DNA of 64,000 bases, taken from NCBI GenBank assembly GCA_963682055.1, contig OY821743.1:15845566-15909565 (forward strand), written 5' to 3'. Position 1 is the first letter of the stretch; the number at the start of each line of letters is the position of its first letter. Source of the stretch: Primula veris. Taxonomy: Eukaryota > Streptophyta > Magnoliopsida > Ericales > Primulaceae. A model generated the notes under the pieces. It saw only the letters and a list, made by a program, of their open reading frames with translations. It did no database searches and was not told the origin of the DNA. A program made the position numbers and the translations under genes. Below, piece by piece: positions 24,815 to 37,690 of the stretch.

Positions 24815-25345
24815 GAGGTAATTTTTTTACTATTATTTCCGGTTCTAATCGTTTAACTATTGAGAAAAAAAATCATGTTTTTAACAAGCTAAAATCAAGT
24901 ATTTTTTTATACAACTTTTCATACGGTAAAATTTATATACTGGTATATTTATCACCTGTTCACCTTCGATGCAATGGAGAGAAGAACCAATGGATAGATT
25001 CTTGCACATGAGAAAATGAATAGATATAATAGTTGGGTTGGAATATAATTATGAATTATGATTTAGCGGGTGAAATTATCTCCTTATGAAACACTGGCCA
25101 TTTTGTTCTTTTGAAATTCAGAATTGCATACTGATTTAGTAAATGTCAGCAGTATTGTGATTTGTTTATTTATGAGAAGTTATTAGTTTACCTTCTTAAT
25201 TCAGCTTTGGTTGCATATATCATTTGTTCTTTTGCTGATGCACAGGTCCCTACACCTGTAGAATCAATGTTTTCGCTTTATTTTATTAAATTATCCTTTT
25301 TATGCAATTTATTCACTCTTAGTTTTAGTTGAATACTCAGATATC
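24815..25345 (+). repeat. Dispersed unit R, copy 7 (5' part missing)
   Basis: Begins at a 'TTCCGGTTCTAATCG' block rather than at the GTCTTGGTAATTT anchor, then follows the common order through CACCTTCGATGCAATGGAGA, GTTGGGTTGGAATATAATTA and 'TAGAATCAATGTTTTCGCTTTAT'. Confidence 0.65.
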
Positions 25346-25359
25346 TCTATTAATATAGT

Positions 25360-25730
25360 AGCCAATGTTAATATATAAGTCCAAAGATTGTTTTAAAAAT
25401 ATTATTATAAAAACCTCTGTTATTTGAATATGTATCAAAGACACTTCCCAAATTTAAACATCAATCACTAAAAGACCGGCTGTTACCACTCCTAATGTCT
25501 ATATAACAGTCTTTTTGGGTGTCCTTTTATTGATAAGCCTTAAGTCACTATGCCATTGTAAAATAATTCTCATGTTAAGTACAAAAGTAAAATCGTACTC
25601 GTGACATTCAACGATATTTGCTATTTCTTGCTCAATGGTTGGGATGCTCTTTGATATTGATTTACTTATTATCATGTGTTTTTTGTTTCTCATGTCTACG
25701 TCCATGCTTGTTAAATTCTTGCGTTAATTT
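25360..25730 (+). repeat. Duplicated segment, pair with about 32,170-32,560
   Basis: Shared blocks include GTCC(A/G)AAGATTGTTTTTAAA, GACACTTCCCAA(A/G)TTTAAAC, AAATCGTACTCGTGAC and GATGCTCTTTGATATTGATT. A related short block (TTTGACATGCTTGGT, about 25,830) recurs near 34,770 (TTTCACATGCTTGGT). Confidence 0.65.
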
Positions 25731-26251
25731 TCCCACATGCTTCTCATCACAGACTTCACAGTTTATCATTTTGTTGCACTAATTAATAGTGAAATTCTCA
25801 AAGGATGCAAAGAAGTTCTATGTTAGGAGCCATTTGACATGCTTGGTTCAGGTGAGAAGTTTTAATCCATTTTTTACCCTTGTATTTGGACTTTGAGAAG
25901 TACATATTAGTAGTCTTTTGGGTTTAGGTGCCTTCACAATGCTTTCTCACTCACATCCAACTTCTGATACTTAAGTTGAACAGGTTTTTACTGAAGACCT
26001 GCGATTGTCTAAATTGGTATTTCTCTACTCAGATTAGAAATCATTCAGCCTTTGACCAAACTAAGAAAATGGAAATGATGCAGGTGTTATTAGTTGTAGC
26101 CTTTTTTCGTTGTAGATTTTGTGCTCAGTAGCTGGATAGACAGTTAACCTAAAAGGCTAAAACTACACCAGCTCATTTGCTTAAAATCTGCAAGCAAATA
26201 AACCTCATGTAAGAGACATTTTTTTCTTTTACTTTTGGTGTAGTATTACTA

Positions 26252-26366
26252 TTACCCTTCCTAAGATAATGAATTTATTTATGTACAGGTTCACATTGTG
26301 GTGCAAAGATACCCTTCCTAAGATAATGAATTTATTTATGTACAGGTTCACATCTCGGTGCAAAGA
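26252..26366 (+). repeat. Tandem duplication of 57 bp
   Basis: ACCCTTCCTAAGATAATGAA to GGTGCAAAGAT is repeated back to back with only a few mismatches (CATTGTGG versus CATCTCGG), so the duplication is young. Confidence 0.85.
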
Positions 26367-26628
26367 TATATCGTCTGCATTAACTTTGATCATAGTACCA
26401 AGTTGTGAAGGATGCTATGTAACACGGCTCTGTATTCCGGCGTGATACCACCCTGTCAAAAAGTTACGGACCAAATCAATGATCTATCTCATTGAATTCA
26501 ATGGATATTGAAATTCTAGTCAGCCTTGTTTCTCCTAAACCAAAATATAGCAATACTTCACAGAAATATTTTACCATGATTTTCAAGTAGAAACCAGTTT
26601 CTCTTTGATACTCCCCAGTCATTCATGT

Positions 26629-26885
26629 TTAAAGTTGCAAATAAAAGAATTCACGTTGGTGTTGTGCCTTAATGAATTGTCTCCGAACATTCTTAGCCGC
26701 ATTACACTCCCAAACTACATTTAATGTGGACTCTAAATTGTTCCCACAAATTGGGCAAGCAGTCGTGGAAGATAAGGCCCGTTGGAATTTTAATACATTT
26801 GCAAGGAAGCGTGTTTCCTTGACTAAACAGTGCATTTCCAACAGGCAGGTGCTTCCGCTCTTACAAATTTTTGTCCATTGATGCC
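26629..26885 (-). pseudogene. LINE fragment, zinc-knuckle (zf-RVT) region
   Basis: The minus-strand frame contains the pattern CPICGNNLESTLNVVWEC, which is the Cys-x2-Cys...His/Val-x4-Cys-like knuckle found between reverse transcriptase and RNase H in plant L1-type LINEs and their host-gene derivatives. Upstream residues (HCLVKETRFLANVLKFQR) fit the same region. The expected His of the knuckle is Asn/Val here, and neither the reverse transcriptase nor the RNase H part is present, so this is a short dead fragment. Confidence 0.6.
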
Positions 26886-26989
26886 ATGGTTGGCATATAA
26901 AAGGTATGCGGATCCGACTGTATAATACTCCTTCCCCTTTAATACCACTGTTCTTTTAACTTAATATATACGTTTTTTTTTTAAACTTA

Positions 26990-27190
26990 ATTTTACTTGA
27001 CTATCCTTGTTCTCTCTCTCTCTCTCTCTCCCTCCTTGGTTCTCTCTTTTCGGTTAGCACCGTCGTCACAGAGGCCACCTTCACCCTATAACTCTCTCTC
27101 TAGAACTTTGCAGCGACTTTGTTGGTGTGGTGGTGACAACGTCGTCGTCCACAGCCATAGCTGCCATATTCGGTGGTGGAGCTAATCCAA
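26990..27190 (+). other. CT-rich tract and leader-like segment
   Basis: A CT microsatellite (about 27,010-27,032) is followed by GC-richer DNA with TTCGGTTAGCACCGTCGTCA and a 62-codon open frame (26,997-27,185) rich in Ser and Leu with no recognised domain. It resembles a plant 5' leader, without a gene after it. Confidence 0.35.
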
Positions 27191-28280
27191 ATGTATCTGC
27201 AGATTATTTTCGCCAGGGACCAGATTTGTAAATTCGATGAAACCAGATTAATTATAAATTGGTCCACAACTTATAAATTGACTCGAATATGACCTTAAAT
27301 TAGGGAAATCAAACAGTTTGAAACCTATAATGTTTAGAAAATTTACAGAATTGACCAGTCAATTTATAATTATTCCAGTTTCAGTCCGAATCTAGATTAA
27401 GTTATATACTATTTTTTTGAAATAAGTTATATACCCATGACTTTTCTTTTTATTAGTACCTTAGACTATTATTATTATTTAACTGCATTTTTTTCAGTGG
27501 ACGGTTATTTGTTCATTAGATTGTTAATTTGTTTGTTAGATTGTATTATATGCCATCTAAAGAGTGTTTGATTAATTTATTTGGTAGACTATATTTAAAT
27601 TGCTTATAGCATTGTCGATTGGATTGGTCATTAGACATGAGTAATATATTAGATTGTCTACTAGATGTATATTTGACTTTTATCCTATTGTTATTAGTAT
27701 ATTAGACTGTCATTGATATATATATTGTCCATTAGAATAGAATGTCTATGAAACGATTTTTTTTTTTTTTAAACTTGTTGAGTTCTTTTTTTGTTTTTTC
27801 ATTTATTAATTTTAATTTTCTTGATTTTAGGGATTTTTGTGAGTTTTTAATAAATCTATATTTGGTCACTCCGAAGACCAGTTAATTGACCCCTCAAAAC
27901 TTATTGATCCTCAATTTAAAACTAGTCTGAATATTATTTTTGTTTGACTTGGTTCAACTATTCATCATGTCCACTATAAATTTTTTAATTTTAAAAATCC
28001 ACTATTAGTTAGTAATTCCTCCGTCCCCGTCTAAATGTACTAAACGAAATTACGTGCAATTTTGACTGATTAATAAATTGTTCACAAAAGTGTCGAAATA
28101 TTATTTTTTTAAATTTAATCGTACAGTATTACATTTAAACTATAAGTTAGTGTTTTTAATCAGAATTATAATTTAATAATTTAATTAGAATATTTAGTAA
28201 AGTTTGTTTGGTAAATAAAAATATTAAATACAATAAGTCGGTGTTATTAATTGCACATCAAAAAATATGCTTACGTTTGA
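27191..28280. other. AT-rich intergenic DNA, nothing recognised
   Basis: No coding sequence or repeat boundary seen. Phrases such as GTCCATTAGA and GTTAGATTGT recur loosely between 27,480 and 27,760. Confidence 0.5.
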
Positions 28281-28427
28281 CGCCACCGCCTCTACTATTC
28301 TCTCTCTCTCTATATATATACAGGGATTTCCGTTTCAGAGTCGATACAAACACTGTTTATCTTCCCCCCTTCTCTCTCTATACATATCCTTCTCTCGCTC
28401 CCATTTCTTTTTTTTTTTCTCAGGTAC
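28281..28427 (+). promoter_or_regulatory. Possible core promoter, leader and 5' intron donor
   Basis: CTCTCTCTCTCTATATATATACAG (split: CT tract then TATATATATA, about 28,297-28,322) is followed by a pyrimidine-rich leader and CTCAG|GTACGA at about 28,422-28,428, a good plant donor. No ATG-started coding exon follows that I can identify, so what it drove is unknown. Confidence 0.35.
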
Positions 28428-30990
28428 GATCAGCCTTCTTTAATTTTAATTTTATAAAAAATATTCCTGTTATTTAATTTTATTCATAATCTACCCTTAA
28501 AGAGAAGTATAGGCTTTGTATTGAAACGGATCAGTTACTAGTATTGATTGTTTACTTCTTTTCTTCGTAAGAATTTTAATTGGTTTGAGATGCATAGAAA
28601 CTATCGTAAACGTGTTTATGACATCTGGTTTTTGCGACTTTTTCCTTAGTTTGTGAAGGCATATATTTGTTTGCTATATTGCAATGATTTATTGTGGTGT
28701 GGTCAATTTGGTGTTTGTGGACAGATAAATCTGAATTTCCAAAAACAAAAAAATATATATTCGCGCATGTATATTGACCTATGGAAAACTCTTGATTCCT
28801 GGTTGAAGGTAATTGAAAAGGCTTCTTTCAGGAATAAGGTTGGTAACAAAAGTTCTCCATCTTGTTATGTTTTCTATATAGTTTTTGTGTTCTTCTTCGT
28901 ACGATATACTTGTTAACTTTGAAGAGTTTAGTTACCCAATTCAGGTTAATTATTCAGTCTTAGAGAGTTTATGATACAACATTGCTTGTTAAGGACTTGA
29001 GTGAAGTTAACTTGAAAAAGAATTTTTTAGAGTACACTTTCTTCGTAAAGGTTCTTATTTCGTCTAAAGCTTAATTTTTCATAATGTTTATATATATTTA
29101 TATTTTTATCAGAATTCTTTCTCCGTTTCTTCTCTTTCTTCTATTCTATTAGATCTTCTTGTGTTGGTTACCGCTTGTGAATGTACTATACTGACTGTCT
29201 GACTCTTATCTCTATTTGTGTTTTTTCTTTTTCTTTTCGACTTGTTAATGATTCAAACTTGTTGCTGTATTGTTTATTCTATAACATGTTTATTGTCGCT
29301 GGGTTTTCATTGCATGATTGAATTTCCTTGTATGAAATAATTAGAATAAAGGTGACAACCACCACCCTGTTAGTTATTTCAATTATATTATACCTTTTCA
29401 GAGAAGTGCTAGCTTTAAAATTATGGGGATTTGTTAATTAGTGTATCGATTGTTTGCCTTTTTCTTCTTTATGAAATTTAGTCGGTTTAGGATGCATGCA
29501 ATCTTTTGTAAACCTGTTTATGATGCTTGTTTAGTCTGTAATGTAATGTATATATAAAACAGAACCTCGCCCTTTTTTTACTGTCTGATTAATAGGTTGA
29601 GGGCCATGTCTAGTTTTTAAGATTCCCCTCAAACTTGTAATGCACAAGACTTGTGTATAGGATTGCCGTTACTTAATATACTATGGTATGTATATATGTA
29701 TTAAGTTGGGGATAACTTTGTTATAATTCCCTTTTATGTTTTTTCATTATATTTCTGACTTGCTTATTCATGTACCTTTGTTGTAGTATACGAGTACTCT
29801 AGATTTAGTGAAACCCTGCTGCTTTTACTTTAGATTTAGTTCATTACAGTACTGAAAATATATACTTCAATGTAGTTAGTTTTATGTCACACACTAGTGT
29901 TTTATGTTTCTTGTTAGTGTTTTATTAGATAGGCACATATAGTGAAAAATAAATCGATACCGCTCACAAGAAAGACTGAGTTGGAGAGTGATGTAATGGC
30001 CACATGCCATATTTCAAAAAATAGTTGTCATCTATTGCGGCATTGCACACTAACGTGTATTTAATATATAATTCTTACTATTTTCTTTATTATAACTCCT
30101 ATTATTTTGTAAATATTTTTCCTCTCTAGACTAGGTTTATTTTTGTTTTATACCATTTTCGCACTAGGTGTCCGGTTGGACTAAAATTTTAAGCTTAAAT
30201 ATATTGGATTGAGTTGTCCAGCCCTTCCTTGAATATCATGTTGCACTAGTCCACATGAAGGTGTATATATAAACATGCCATATTTTCTTTTTAATCAAAC
30301 TGCAAATGTCGTAGTTAAAGTAATATTAGTTGATTAGGTTATCGGGGACAAACAAATGAGAAAAGTAAAATTGTAGGACTTATGGTGTAGACTTGTTTGG
30401 CAATGTATCTTATGTTAAGCGTAATGAAAAGAGGAAAACAAATGTTATTGTATGAACCCGACAATTAGCCAAAACGAGTTCTCCAATGTCTATTCAAAAG
30501 CGAAAAAACGAAAACTTGGTGCTTTTGAAAGTGATATTTATACGCTTGCTCATTATGGTTCTCCATTAGAAAACTGTTATGCTGAGGGTAGGTTTTCCAT
30601 TTTTTGCTTTACAGTGCCTAAAGTTCAATTACTCTTCTCATTTTACTTTCCTGATCCACAAATCAATGAGGTATTTTTTTTTTCAAATTGCTAGGCCTAC
30701 TTTCTATGACGGAATGATGTTTTGCTTTTCTTATGATACTTTATTGGTTATCAGGTGCCCAGAAAACAATATGTGGTGTTTGGATTTGAAACTCTTTCTT
30801 AATTGGGTATGTGAAGCATGAATTGTTGAATTTTTGGTATGTTACAAATGCCAACATTGGTACAATTATAACAGACCATCAATTTTATTCAGTAGATTTG
30901 TTCTAGCAGAAGCTATGTAGCAAAAGGTTTTTCCATATCGGTTTTATAAGGTTAGCATGACCCTTCCTTTTTTTCTTTTTGAATTAAATA
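28428..30990 (+). other. Intron-like T-rich DNA with one exon-like frame
   Basis: Mostly T-rich DNA without coding signal. At about 30,440-30,589 an open stretch rich in polar residues (SKAKKRKLGAFESDIYTLAH is part of it) ends at GAGG|GTAGGT, a plausible donor. I do not recognise the protein, and no neighbouring exon is obvious. The 87-codon frame at 28,653-28,916 has no recognised domain. Confidence 0.3.
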
Positions 30991-31350
30991 TATCATATTT
31001 TTGGTTTGAAGGTCTACCTATAACATATATCCATTGGTAAGTGTCCCCTTTTTCTCCTTGTGTGCATTTTTTCCCTTTCTGTTTTCAGATAAAAGAAAAT
31101 TGTTTGTTTAATGCTTACTCATGAGAAAACAAATTCTTAGTTAATAAATACACATTGATAAAAGGAAGAAACTAGCTCACGTTTCTCTGCCTCAGTAGTT
31201 GAGACTTACTTTGCAGCTTTACTTATGAATTTACACACATGTATAGTTAGATTGTACTTGTCATGTCTTTAAAAATTAGTTAACGGATCATTTGACCAGA
31301 CAGGTTCTTTTGGTAGAAAAGCAGATAGAAACTGAATTTTAAAAAGTATT
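30990..31350 (+). repeat. Duplicated segment, pair with about 19,860-20,350
   Basis: Right copy of that pair. From 31,350 to 32,170 I see no gene; the 73-codon hydrophobic frame at 31,577-31,798 has no recognised family. Confidence 0.55.
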
Positions 31351-32169
31351 TATAAGATCTACATGTAAATAAATTGTCCAAACGGGTTCAAAAGTGCTTG
31401 TTGTGTTATTTTGTTTTAATTTCTTCCTATTTCCTTAAATCACTCTGGTAATGACGTGACAGTACGACTAGCTTGACAATGATGTCACTATATGACCAGG
31501 TTGCCTTAAAGCATTATTTTGTTGATTTGTTTATTAAGAAAATTTTCTTTCTTCAATTCATAGTTTTTAATCAATTATGTCAATCCATCTTTCTTCACAG
31601 ATTATGCTTTTAGTTCATTTCATTTGGTTTCGGTGTCTGAGATCAGTTTGTTGGAGGCTTTTGGTTTTCCTTTTCCTCAGTATAATTTATACATGCTTTT
31701 ACCGAGTAGCTTATATTTTCGGTTCTTTTTTGAATTGGACTTTTTTGGGGTTGGTTTCTAATAGGTGGTTTCATATGCCGTCCTACTTCTCATGGTAGCT
31801 TATCCTCATTGATTGGTGTCTGGTATGCACTACATCTTCCTCTATAATTTTTATTTATTTATCTTTATTGCTATTTTTTCTTGATGAAACTGAAAATGTA
31901 AAATGGAAACTAAAAGCTTATTTTTTTGGAGGCCATACTTTCTCAGTAAAGTTGAAGCCCTAGTCGCAAGTACCTTAAAAGTATGAAGTATTTTGGTTAC
32001 GGAGTGTTTTTTCTCTATAAAGCGCATTTTTGTTCAATTTGACTTCATTGAGTTAATCCTGGTTAGTTTGTGATATTACTGTGAGATTAGACTTGACCAA
32101 CTGACAGTAATTGACCCCTTTAAATTAATCATGTATGTGTTTCATTACCCTGTTTATATTCTGGTTTCA

Positions 32170-32560
32170 ACTCTGTTTTTTATGTAGAAGATGTCTCTAT
32201 TTATAGTAGCCTATGCTAATATGTAAGTCCGAAGATTGTTTTTAAAAAAAGAATTATAAACTCTGTTATTTGAATATGCACCGAAGACACTTCCCAAGTT
32301 TAAACATCAATCAATAAAAGCTTTTGCATGTCCTTTTATTGATAAGTTTCAAGTCAAGTCAATATACCATTGTAAAATAGTTTTAATGTAAAGTACAAAA
32401 GTTAAATCGTACTCGTGACTTTCAACGATATTTGCTATTGTTGTGATGCTCTTTGATATTGATTTACTTATTATGATGTAATGATATTGATTTACTTATT
32501 ATGATGTATTTTTTTCTTCTCATGTCCACGTCCATTCTTGTTAAATTCGGGTTAAATGCA
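32170..32560 (+). repeat. Duplicated segment, pair with about 25,360-25,730
   Basis: Right copy of that pair, with a small internal duplication (GATATTGATTTACTTATTATGATGTA twice in a row at about 32,455-32,505, given here as overlapping shorter phrases GATATTGATTTACTTATTAT). From 32,560 to 33,660 nothing is recognised. Confidence 0.6.
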
Positions 32561-33934
32561 ACAAGATTTTGATCCTGATTTTTAGTAATGGTTTGGAAAT
32601 TTGGAGGTGGAACTGTTTCTTCTTATAACATGGATTAGCTCGAGAATTGGTAGAATTGGAGGTACAACTGTTTATCACATGTGTTGTCCATTTTTTTATA
32701 GTTTTTTAAATCCTACTCCGAGTCTTATGAGCTGCTTTATCCAATTGCATTCAATGTCTGATCATTAGTTTTTTTGCTTTTGCAATTTGTCGGACTTCCA
32801 TGAACACGCATATGTGTGCTTGCTTGGCTTGTAACTCAGTCGTAATTCACATATATATTACCATTTACCAATAATTTTCTGGAACCGTACGAGAGGACGA
32901 TGGTATTACCTCCCCGTATCCTCCTTTTATGACATCATGTTTTAGTCAATCAAATATTATGTTACCACCACCACCAGAAGGGAAATAGAGAAAGGGGAGT
33001 CCTTCCAGAAAGTGGTAATTTGTTATGGAATTTATTTAGTTTTCTTAAGAAGAGAGTATGCCACCATGCAGACTCGAATAGAAGTGATTTAGCATTGCTT
33101 TCTAAAAGCAGTTTGCGTAGTGGGTTGCTAAAACTTTGAACTTAATGTAATATGTTGTAAGAAATAATCAAATTGATGACTTAAATTTATATTAAGTTGT
33201 TGAAGATTGGTTTCTTTTAGTTTACGGCATCACTTCATTTGACGTCGGCTTTTAGTCAAGTTTCTCCTCTTCAGAATTAACTCGCTGTAACCAATTAGTT
33301 TATAAACATTAAGGAACTTTATAACCAATTTTTTGTGAAATTCTTTATAGTCGTCATCCTAACGGCTGGCTAGTTACTTTAATGTGTACTTTCAAAAGAA
33401 AGGTTTTTTTATACTTTTCTCAAGCCTAAATGATTTTTTTCCTTTATTTAGTGACAATTTAGTTTAGACAGATCCAACTCAATGTTAAAAGGAAAATCTA
33501 GTTTAGAGTTTAGAGTGATCTTGCTCAATGTTAGAGACTCTTCAATCCTGATCAATGATGCAATTCAAGGACAGGGTAAACCCAAAACCGTGTTCATGAA
33601 AATCCATTATTCATATTAAATGCTTAAATCAGTAAATATAATGAGTTGGTGACCAAGGTTATTTGTTTTTGGATACTACATCCATTGAGCTTTTCGTACC
33701 TGTATTGGTGACAGCTAATATCCTAGTAATGAATTGGACTATTATCTGTAGGATAAGGATGTTTCTTGTGAGTATGGTTAAGCAGTGTTTTATAACCAAG
33801 TTGAACCATTATCTGAAGTGGAATGTTACTTTCTTTTACTCTAAGATTCAATATGTTTATGCATAATGGGAAATATAACTCAAATTATCAGAGGTTCATT
33901 TTCCTTCCTATTTGTCCCTCTTATCTATTGACAG

Positions 33935-35655
33935 GGAATTTCTTAGAAGTTGATTCAAGGCAACTTTCAGACGGAATGTGGGATCTTGACATAATTGTGG
34001 CTTCCAAAACTTTATTTTAGTAGAATTGATGTTTTGAAATGCTTTTAGAATGCTAGAAATCTTAATTATTTATTCGTGCTTCTCAGGTAGATGAAGTTCA
34101 GCCGTTGGTAGTCTTGAAGGTAAGTTGGTAAATCTGCAAGGGAGTTGCTGCTTTTAAATAAAACTGCAGCCCCCGAAATTGCAAGTCTTTTTCGTGGGAT
34201 CGAGATTCCAACATTCGAGATGTGATGCACTAAAAAACAAGACAAAATGTGCCTTTTAATTACAACACATCTCGGTGGTTGGAACATTGACACAGCAGAA
34301 ATTACTGTACTTACAGCCTCTGCAATTATGTGTAACTATATTCGCTGCTTCGTGTAATTGCAGCCACTTGTCATCTGGTAAAAAACACTTTTAGCTTACT
34401 TCCCTATGGTACTTTGATTTTTATGCTCATTTGAGTTAAGTTCATTTCGTAGAATGTGTATTCAGTGTTCTCAAAAGTATTTTTGTTTTAAAGAAACTCT
34501 TCAACAAAAGCTAGCTTTTTAAAACTACGTTTACTTTCTTAAAAAAACTTCAACTATAAAACTCTTCTTCTGCTACTTACTAGTTCCTCACCTACATGTG
34601 GTCACCAAAGTGATTTGCAGTAACACTAAAATATAGCTTATTTGACAAGCCGCCAAGTTCATCGTCATTTTTTCTGGTCAAAGGCTGAGTTAATATGATT
34701 CGAGTATCTTCCAACTCCCAGTTAATTGCAATCTTTAGATGATGCAAATGAGTTATATGCTACGAGTCATTTCACATGCTTGGTCGCAGGAGTGAGGTTC
34801 CACTCGTTGATTGCCTTGTTGTTGGACTTTGCGAAAGGCATATTTACTAAGCTGATATATATAGTCCTGGTAACAAATTGAACCAGTATCTGCAGGATAT
34901 GGAAGTAATGGTGCATTTGATTATTTCCCTTCGACTATAGCAAATACTGTTCATGTTATCATTATTCCCCCCATTTTTTTATGTATTGTGAGTTTCCCCT
35001 TTAGGATGATGGTTCTGAAGTGGAATAGGACATGGTCACAAAAGGCTGAGGACTTTTTTGTTATATGTGCATGCTGCAGTGAAGATGATGTCAGTCCTCT
35101 CAAGGCATGTAATGTCCTACTGCAGAAATAATGTTTTTTTCCATGATTCGCGTATTCGGTAATTAGTCGTTATATGCATTTGCGGTGCATTGCAGGTCTG
35201 GCTTGATTGCCCTGTCAAAGGAGGTGAATGGGATATTTGGTTTAGCACATAGTTTAATATTTTTCTTTACAGATTTGCATGTAGTTGGTTATGTTGTTCT
35301 TGGGTGAAATTTTGTCCTTTCAATCTGTTTAACGTATGGTGTGAAAGATTTGGATATTAGAAAACGTGGATATTGTAGTTCATATTGTTGCTAACGCTTA
35401 AATGAAGTCGCTTTGTAAGTACAGTAAACTGTTTACTTGGAAGTTACAAACTTCTCTCTTCCAGTTGACTATGTATCTGAACCGGAAAAAATATCTTCTT
35501 TTACTAAGATTCAATATGTTAATGCTTGATGGGCTTCCTTTTTGTATTCATAATTGTCCATCTTTTCAGTTGCTTCTTTTCTGTTGGCAGGAAATTATTT
35601 AGCAGTTGGTTCAATGCAATCTTCAATTCGAGTATGGAATCCTGACATGCTCTGT
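33935..35655 (+). pseudogene. PWP1-like: PWP1-like WD-repeat protein pseudogene, two tandem partial copies
   Basis: PWP1 (periodic tryptophan protein 1) is a nucleolar WD-repeat protein involved in ribosome production. Relics match its N-terminal half: copy 1 has 33,935-33,996 (GNFLEVDSRQ to WDLDII) and 34,087-34,119 (VDEVQPLVVLK, before a good GTAAGT donor). Copy 2 has 35,005-35,104 (DDGSEVE, stop, DMVTK, then in another frame AEDFFVICAC to EDDVSPLK), 35,196-35,240 (WLDCPVKGGE) and 35,591-35,654 (GNYLAVGSMQSSIRVWNPDM). The introns before 33,935 and before 35,591 are also alike (TTCTTTTACT(C)TAAGATTCAA), which proves a tandem duplication of the same gene piece. Breaks include an in-frame TAG at about 35,026, a frameshift at about 35,042, loss of the GT after 35,104 and missing exons between. 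No full WD propeller is encoded. Family assignment is from remembered motif order; moderate certainty. Confidence 0.65.
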
Positions 35656-35699
35656 GGCTTCTAAAACTTGTCACAATAGAGTTTATGTTTTTAAAGGCT

Positions 35700-35962
35700 T
35701 TTGAGTTGCTTCATTGGATCGATAAATTATTCTACTCTCTGCCTGTTATATATGTAGATTAACTCTTTTTATTTGATGATTGTTTTTACTGTTGCTTAAT
35801 TGGATCGATGAAATTATTCTACTCTCTGCCTGTTATATATGTAGATTAACTCCTTTTATTTTGATGATTGTTTTTTTGTTTCTCAATTGGATCGATGAAA
35901 TTTTCGTACTCTTTTGCCAATTATATATGTAGATTAACTCCTTTTCTTTTGATGATTATTTT
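35700..35962 (+). repeat. Tandem repeat, about 87-bp unit, 3 copies
   Basis: Three units contain 'AATTGGATCGATGAAATT(A)TT', ACTCTCTGCCTGTTATATATG and GTAGATTAACTCCTTTT. Further decayed versions (TAAACTAACTCCTTTTAATA and similar) run on to about 36,350. Confidence 0.75.
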
Positions 35963-36349
35963 TTCTGTTTTTTCTAGGATTGTGGGAATTTGTTCTTCAT
36001 TTAAAACCTTTAGATCTTGTAGACCAACACATATTAGTAACAATTGTGTATGGATATTATTGTACTGTTCGCTAGTTATAACATATTTGTAAACTAACTC
36101 CTTTTAATATAATTCTGTTTTCTCTCTGTTGCTGTTTTCTGTTGTTTTTTTATGGGATTTATTGAAAACTTCGCCAGTTACACATGTAGTTACTGATTGT
36201 TTGTTTGTTTGTCTCCGATGCTTAATTGGGTCCAGGATATTGATTCTTTCTTTAAAACCTTTAATAATAATTGTTTATTCCTGTTTTTTTAAAAATTACT
36301 TACTGTTTCTCCAATTATATACGTAAACAAACTCCTTTTAATAGTGTAT

Positions 36350-37690
36350 TACTGTTTGTCCCAGTTACCTAATTTGATTGAGGGAATCATATATTTCTGT
36401 TACAACCTTTCAGCTTTTTCGACCAATATAGATTAGTAATCACTGTTTGTTGTTGATTTCTTGGAAGTTACTTGATTTATTGCCAGTTTTTATGTGTAAA
36501 TCATTATTTCCCTTGTTATAGTTGAAAATATATCAATGATATTTAGTTTTTTGGTTTGTGATTTGTCGCCGTCCTATTATTTTACATGTTAAGCACTAAT
36601 TAAATTGTTGCTTAATTTGTCCATGGGAATTCTTCCTTTTGTAACAACTTTTCAATTCTCTAGACTAACATATACCTCTTGTCACTCTGTACTGTTGATT
36701 TTTGTTGAAATTATTGTGGTGTTTGCCAGTAATATGTGTATTTCATTGTCTTAGATCCCTTGTGACTGAAATTGATTTCGTTTAGCATTGTAGAGTAGAT
36801 GCTATCTGAATATATTTGTTTGGTGTGTTATTTGATGTTGTATAAATTTACATGTTAAGTACATTTAAACGGCAATCCTTGTAATCATATTTGTTTAATT
36901 GGATCAGAGGAGTTACATCATTGTATAACACCGCAATAATTTATGTTGCTTTATTGGACAAATTCTTTCTGTAAGAACCTTTAATTTTCGTAATCACTGT
37001 TTACTGTTGATTTTAAGGGAATTACTATAATGTTTGCTAGTTACACGTCCATTTCATTGTTTAATATCCCTTCTTACAATTGAGAATAACTTAATATAGC
37101 ATTCTATTTGTTAGCTCATGATATCCCCTCAGTGTTTATGCCATTTGAATTTATTTGTTTGGTTTATGATTTCTGGTTGTATTATTCTACATGTTAAGTA
37201 TGGGGACCTGCAATTATTCCGAAGCGCATCTTTTTGTACGGACCTTTGAATTTTGCAGAAGAACGGATATTAGTAATCACTGTTTACTATTGTTTTTTAT
37301 GGAAATAGTTGTGTTCAAGTTATCTGTGTATTTCATTGTTCTGTTCCTTTAGAAAGTATTTTTTTGTCATTCTAGTTGCTCTGCTTAAGGTATATGCATC
37401 AGTTTTTATGTAATCTGAATTTAACCTTTGTTTTCTGATTTATTGTTCTGTTATGGGTAAGGCCGAAGTGCAAAATTTTTAGTCATAGTTGTACCTTATT
37501 GTATCATCATAACAAGTAAATTGTTGCTAAATGATTGTGGAAATTGTTTCTTTCTGTAAGAACCTTTCTATTCTGTAGACTAAAGGATGTTCGTAGTCAC
37601 TGTAAACTGTTGATTTTTGTGGACATTATGGTAGTGTTTGCCCTTTATACGTGTATTTCAGAGTTTTCTTTATCTTGTTATGACTGAGAA
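36350..37690 (+). repeat. Triplicated segment T, copy 3 and decayed relatives
   Basis: The block at about 36,990-37,690 follows the order of segments 17,578-18,335 and 19,150-19,850 (ATCTTTTTGTACGGACCTTT near 37,229 is one anchor). The stretch 36,350-36,990 holds older, more diverged versions of the same phrases. No coding sequence. Confidence 0.55.

Noticed and set aside
30452..30589. Possible exon containing a KKRKLGAFESDIYTLAH string before a GTAGGT donor
   Set aside because: Looks protein-like, but I recognise no family and found no adjoining exon, so it is only mentioned in the region entry.
31577..31798. 73-codon hydrophobic frame as a small membrane protein
   Set aside because: T-rich DNA produces Phe/Leu/Ser-rich frames throughout this region; nothing else supports coding.
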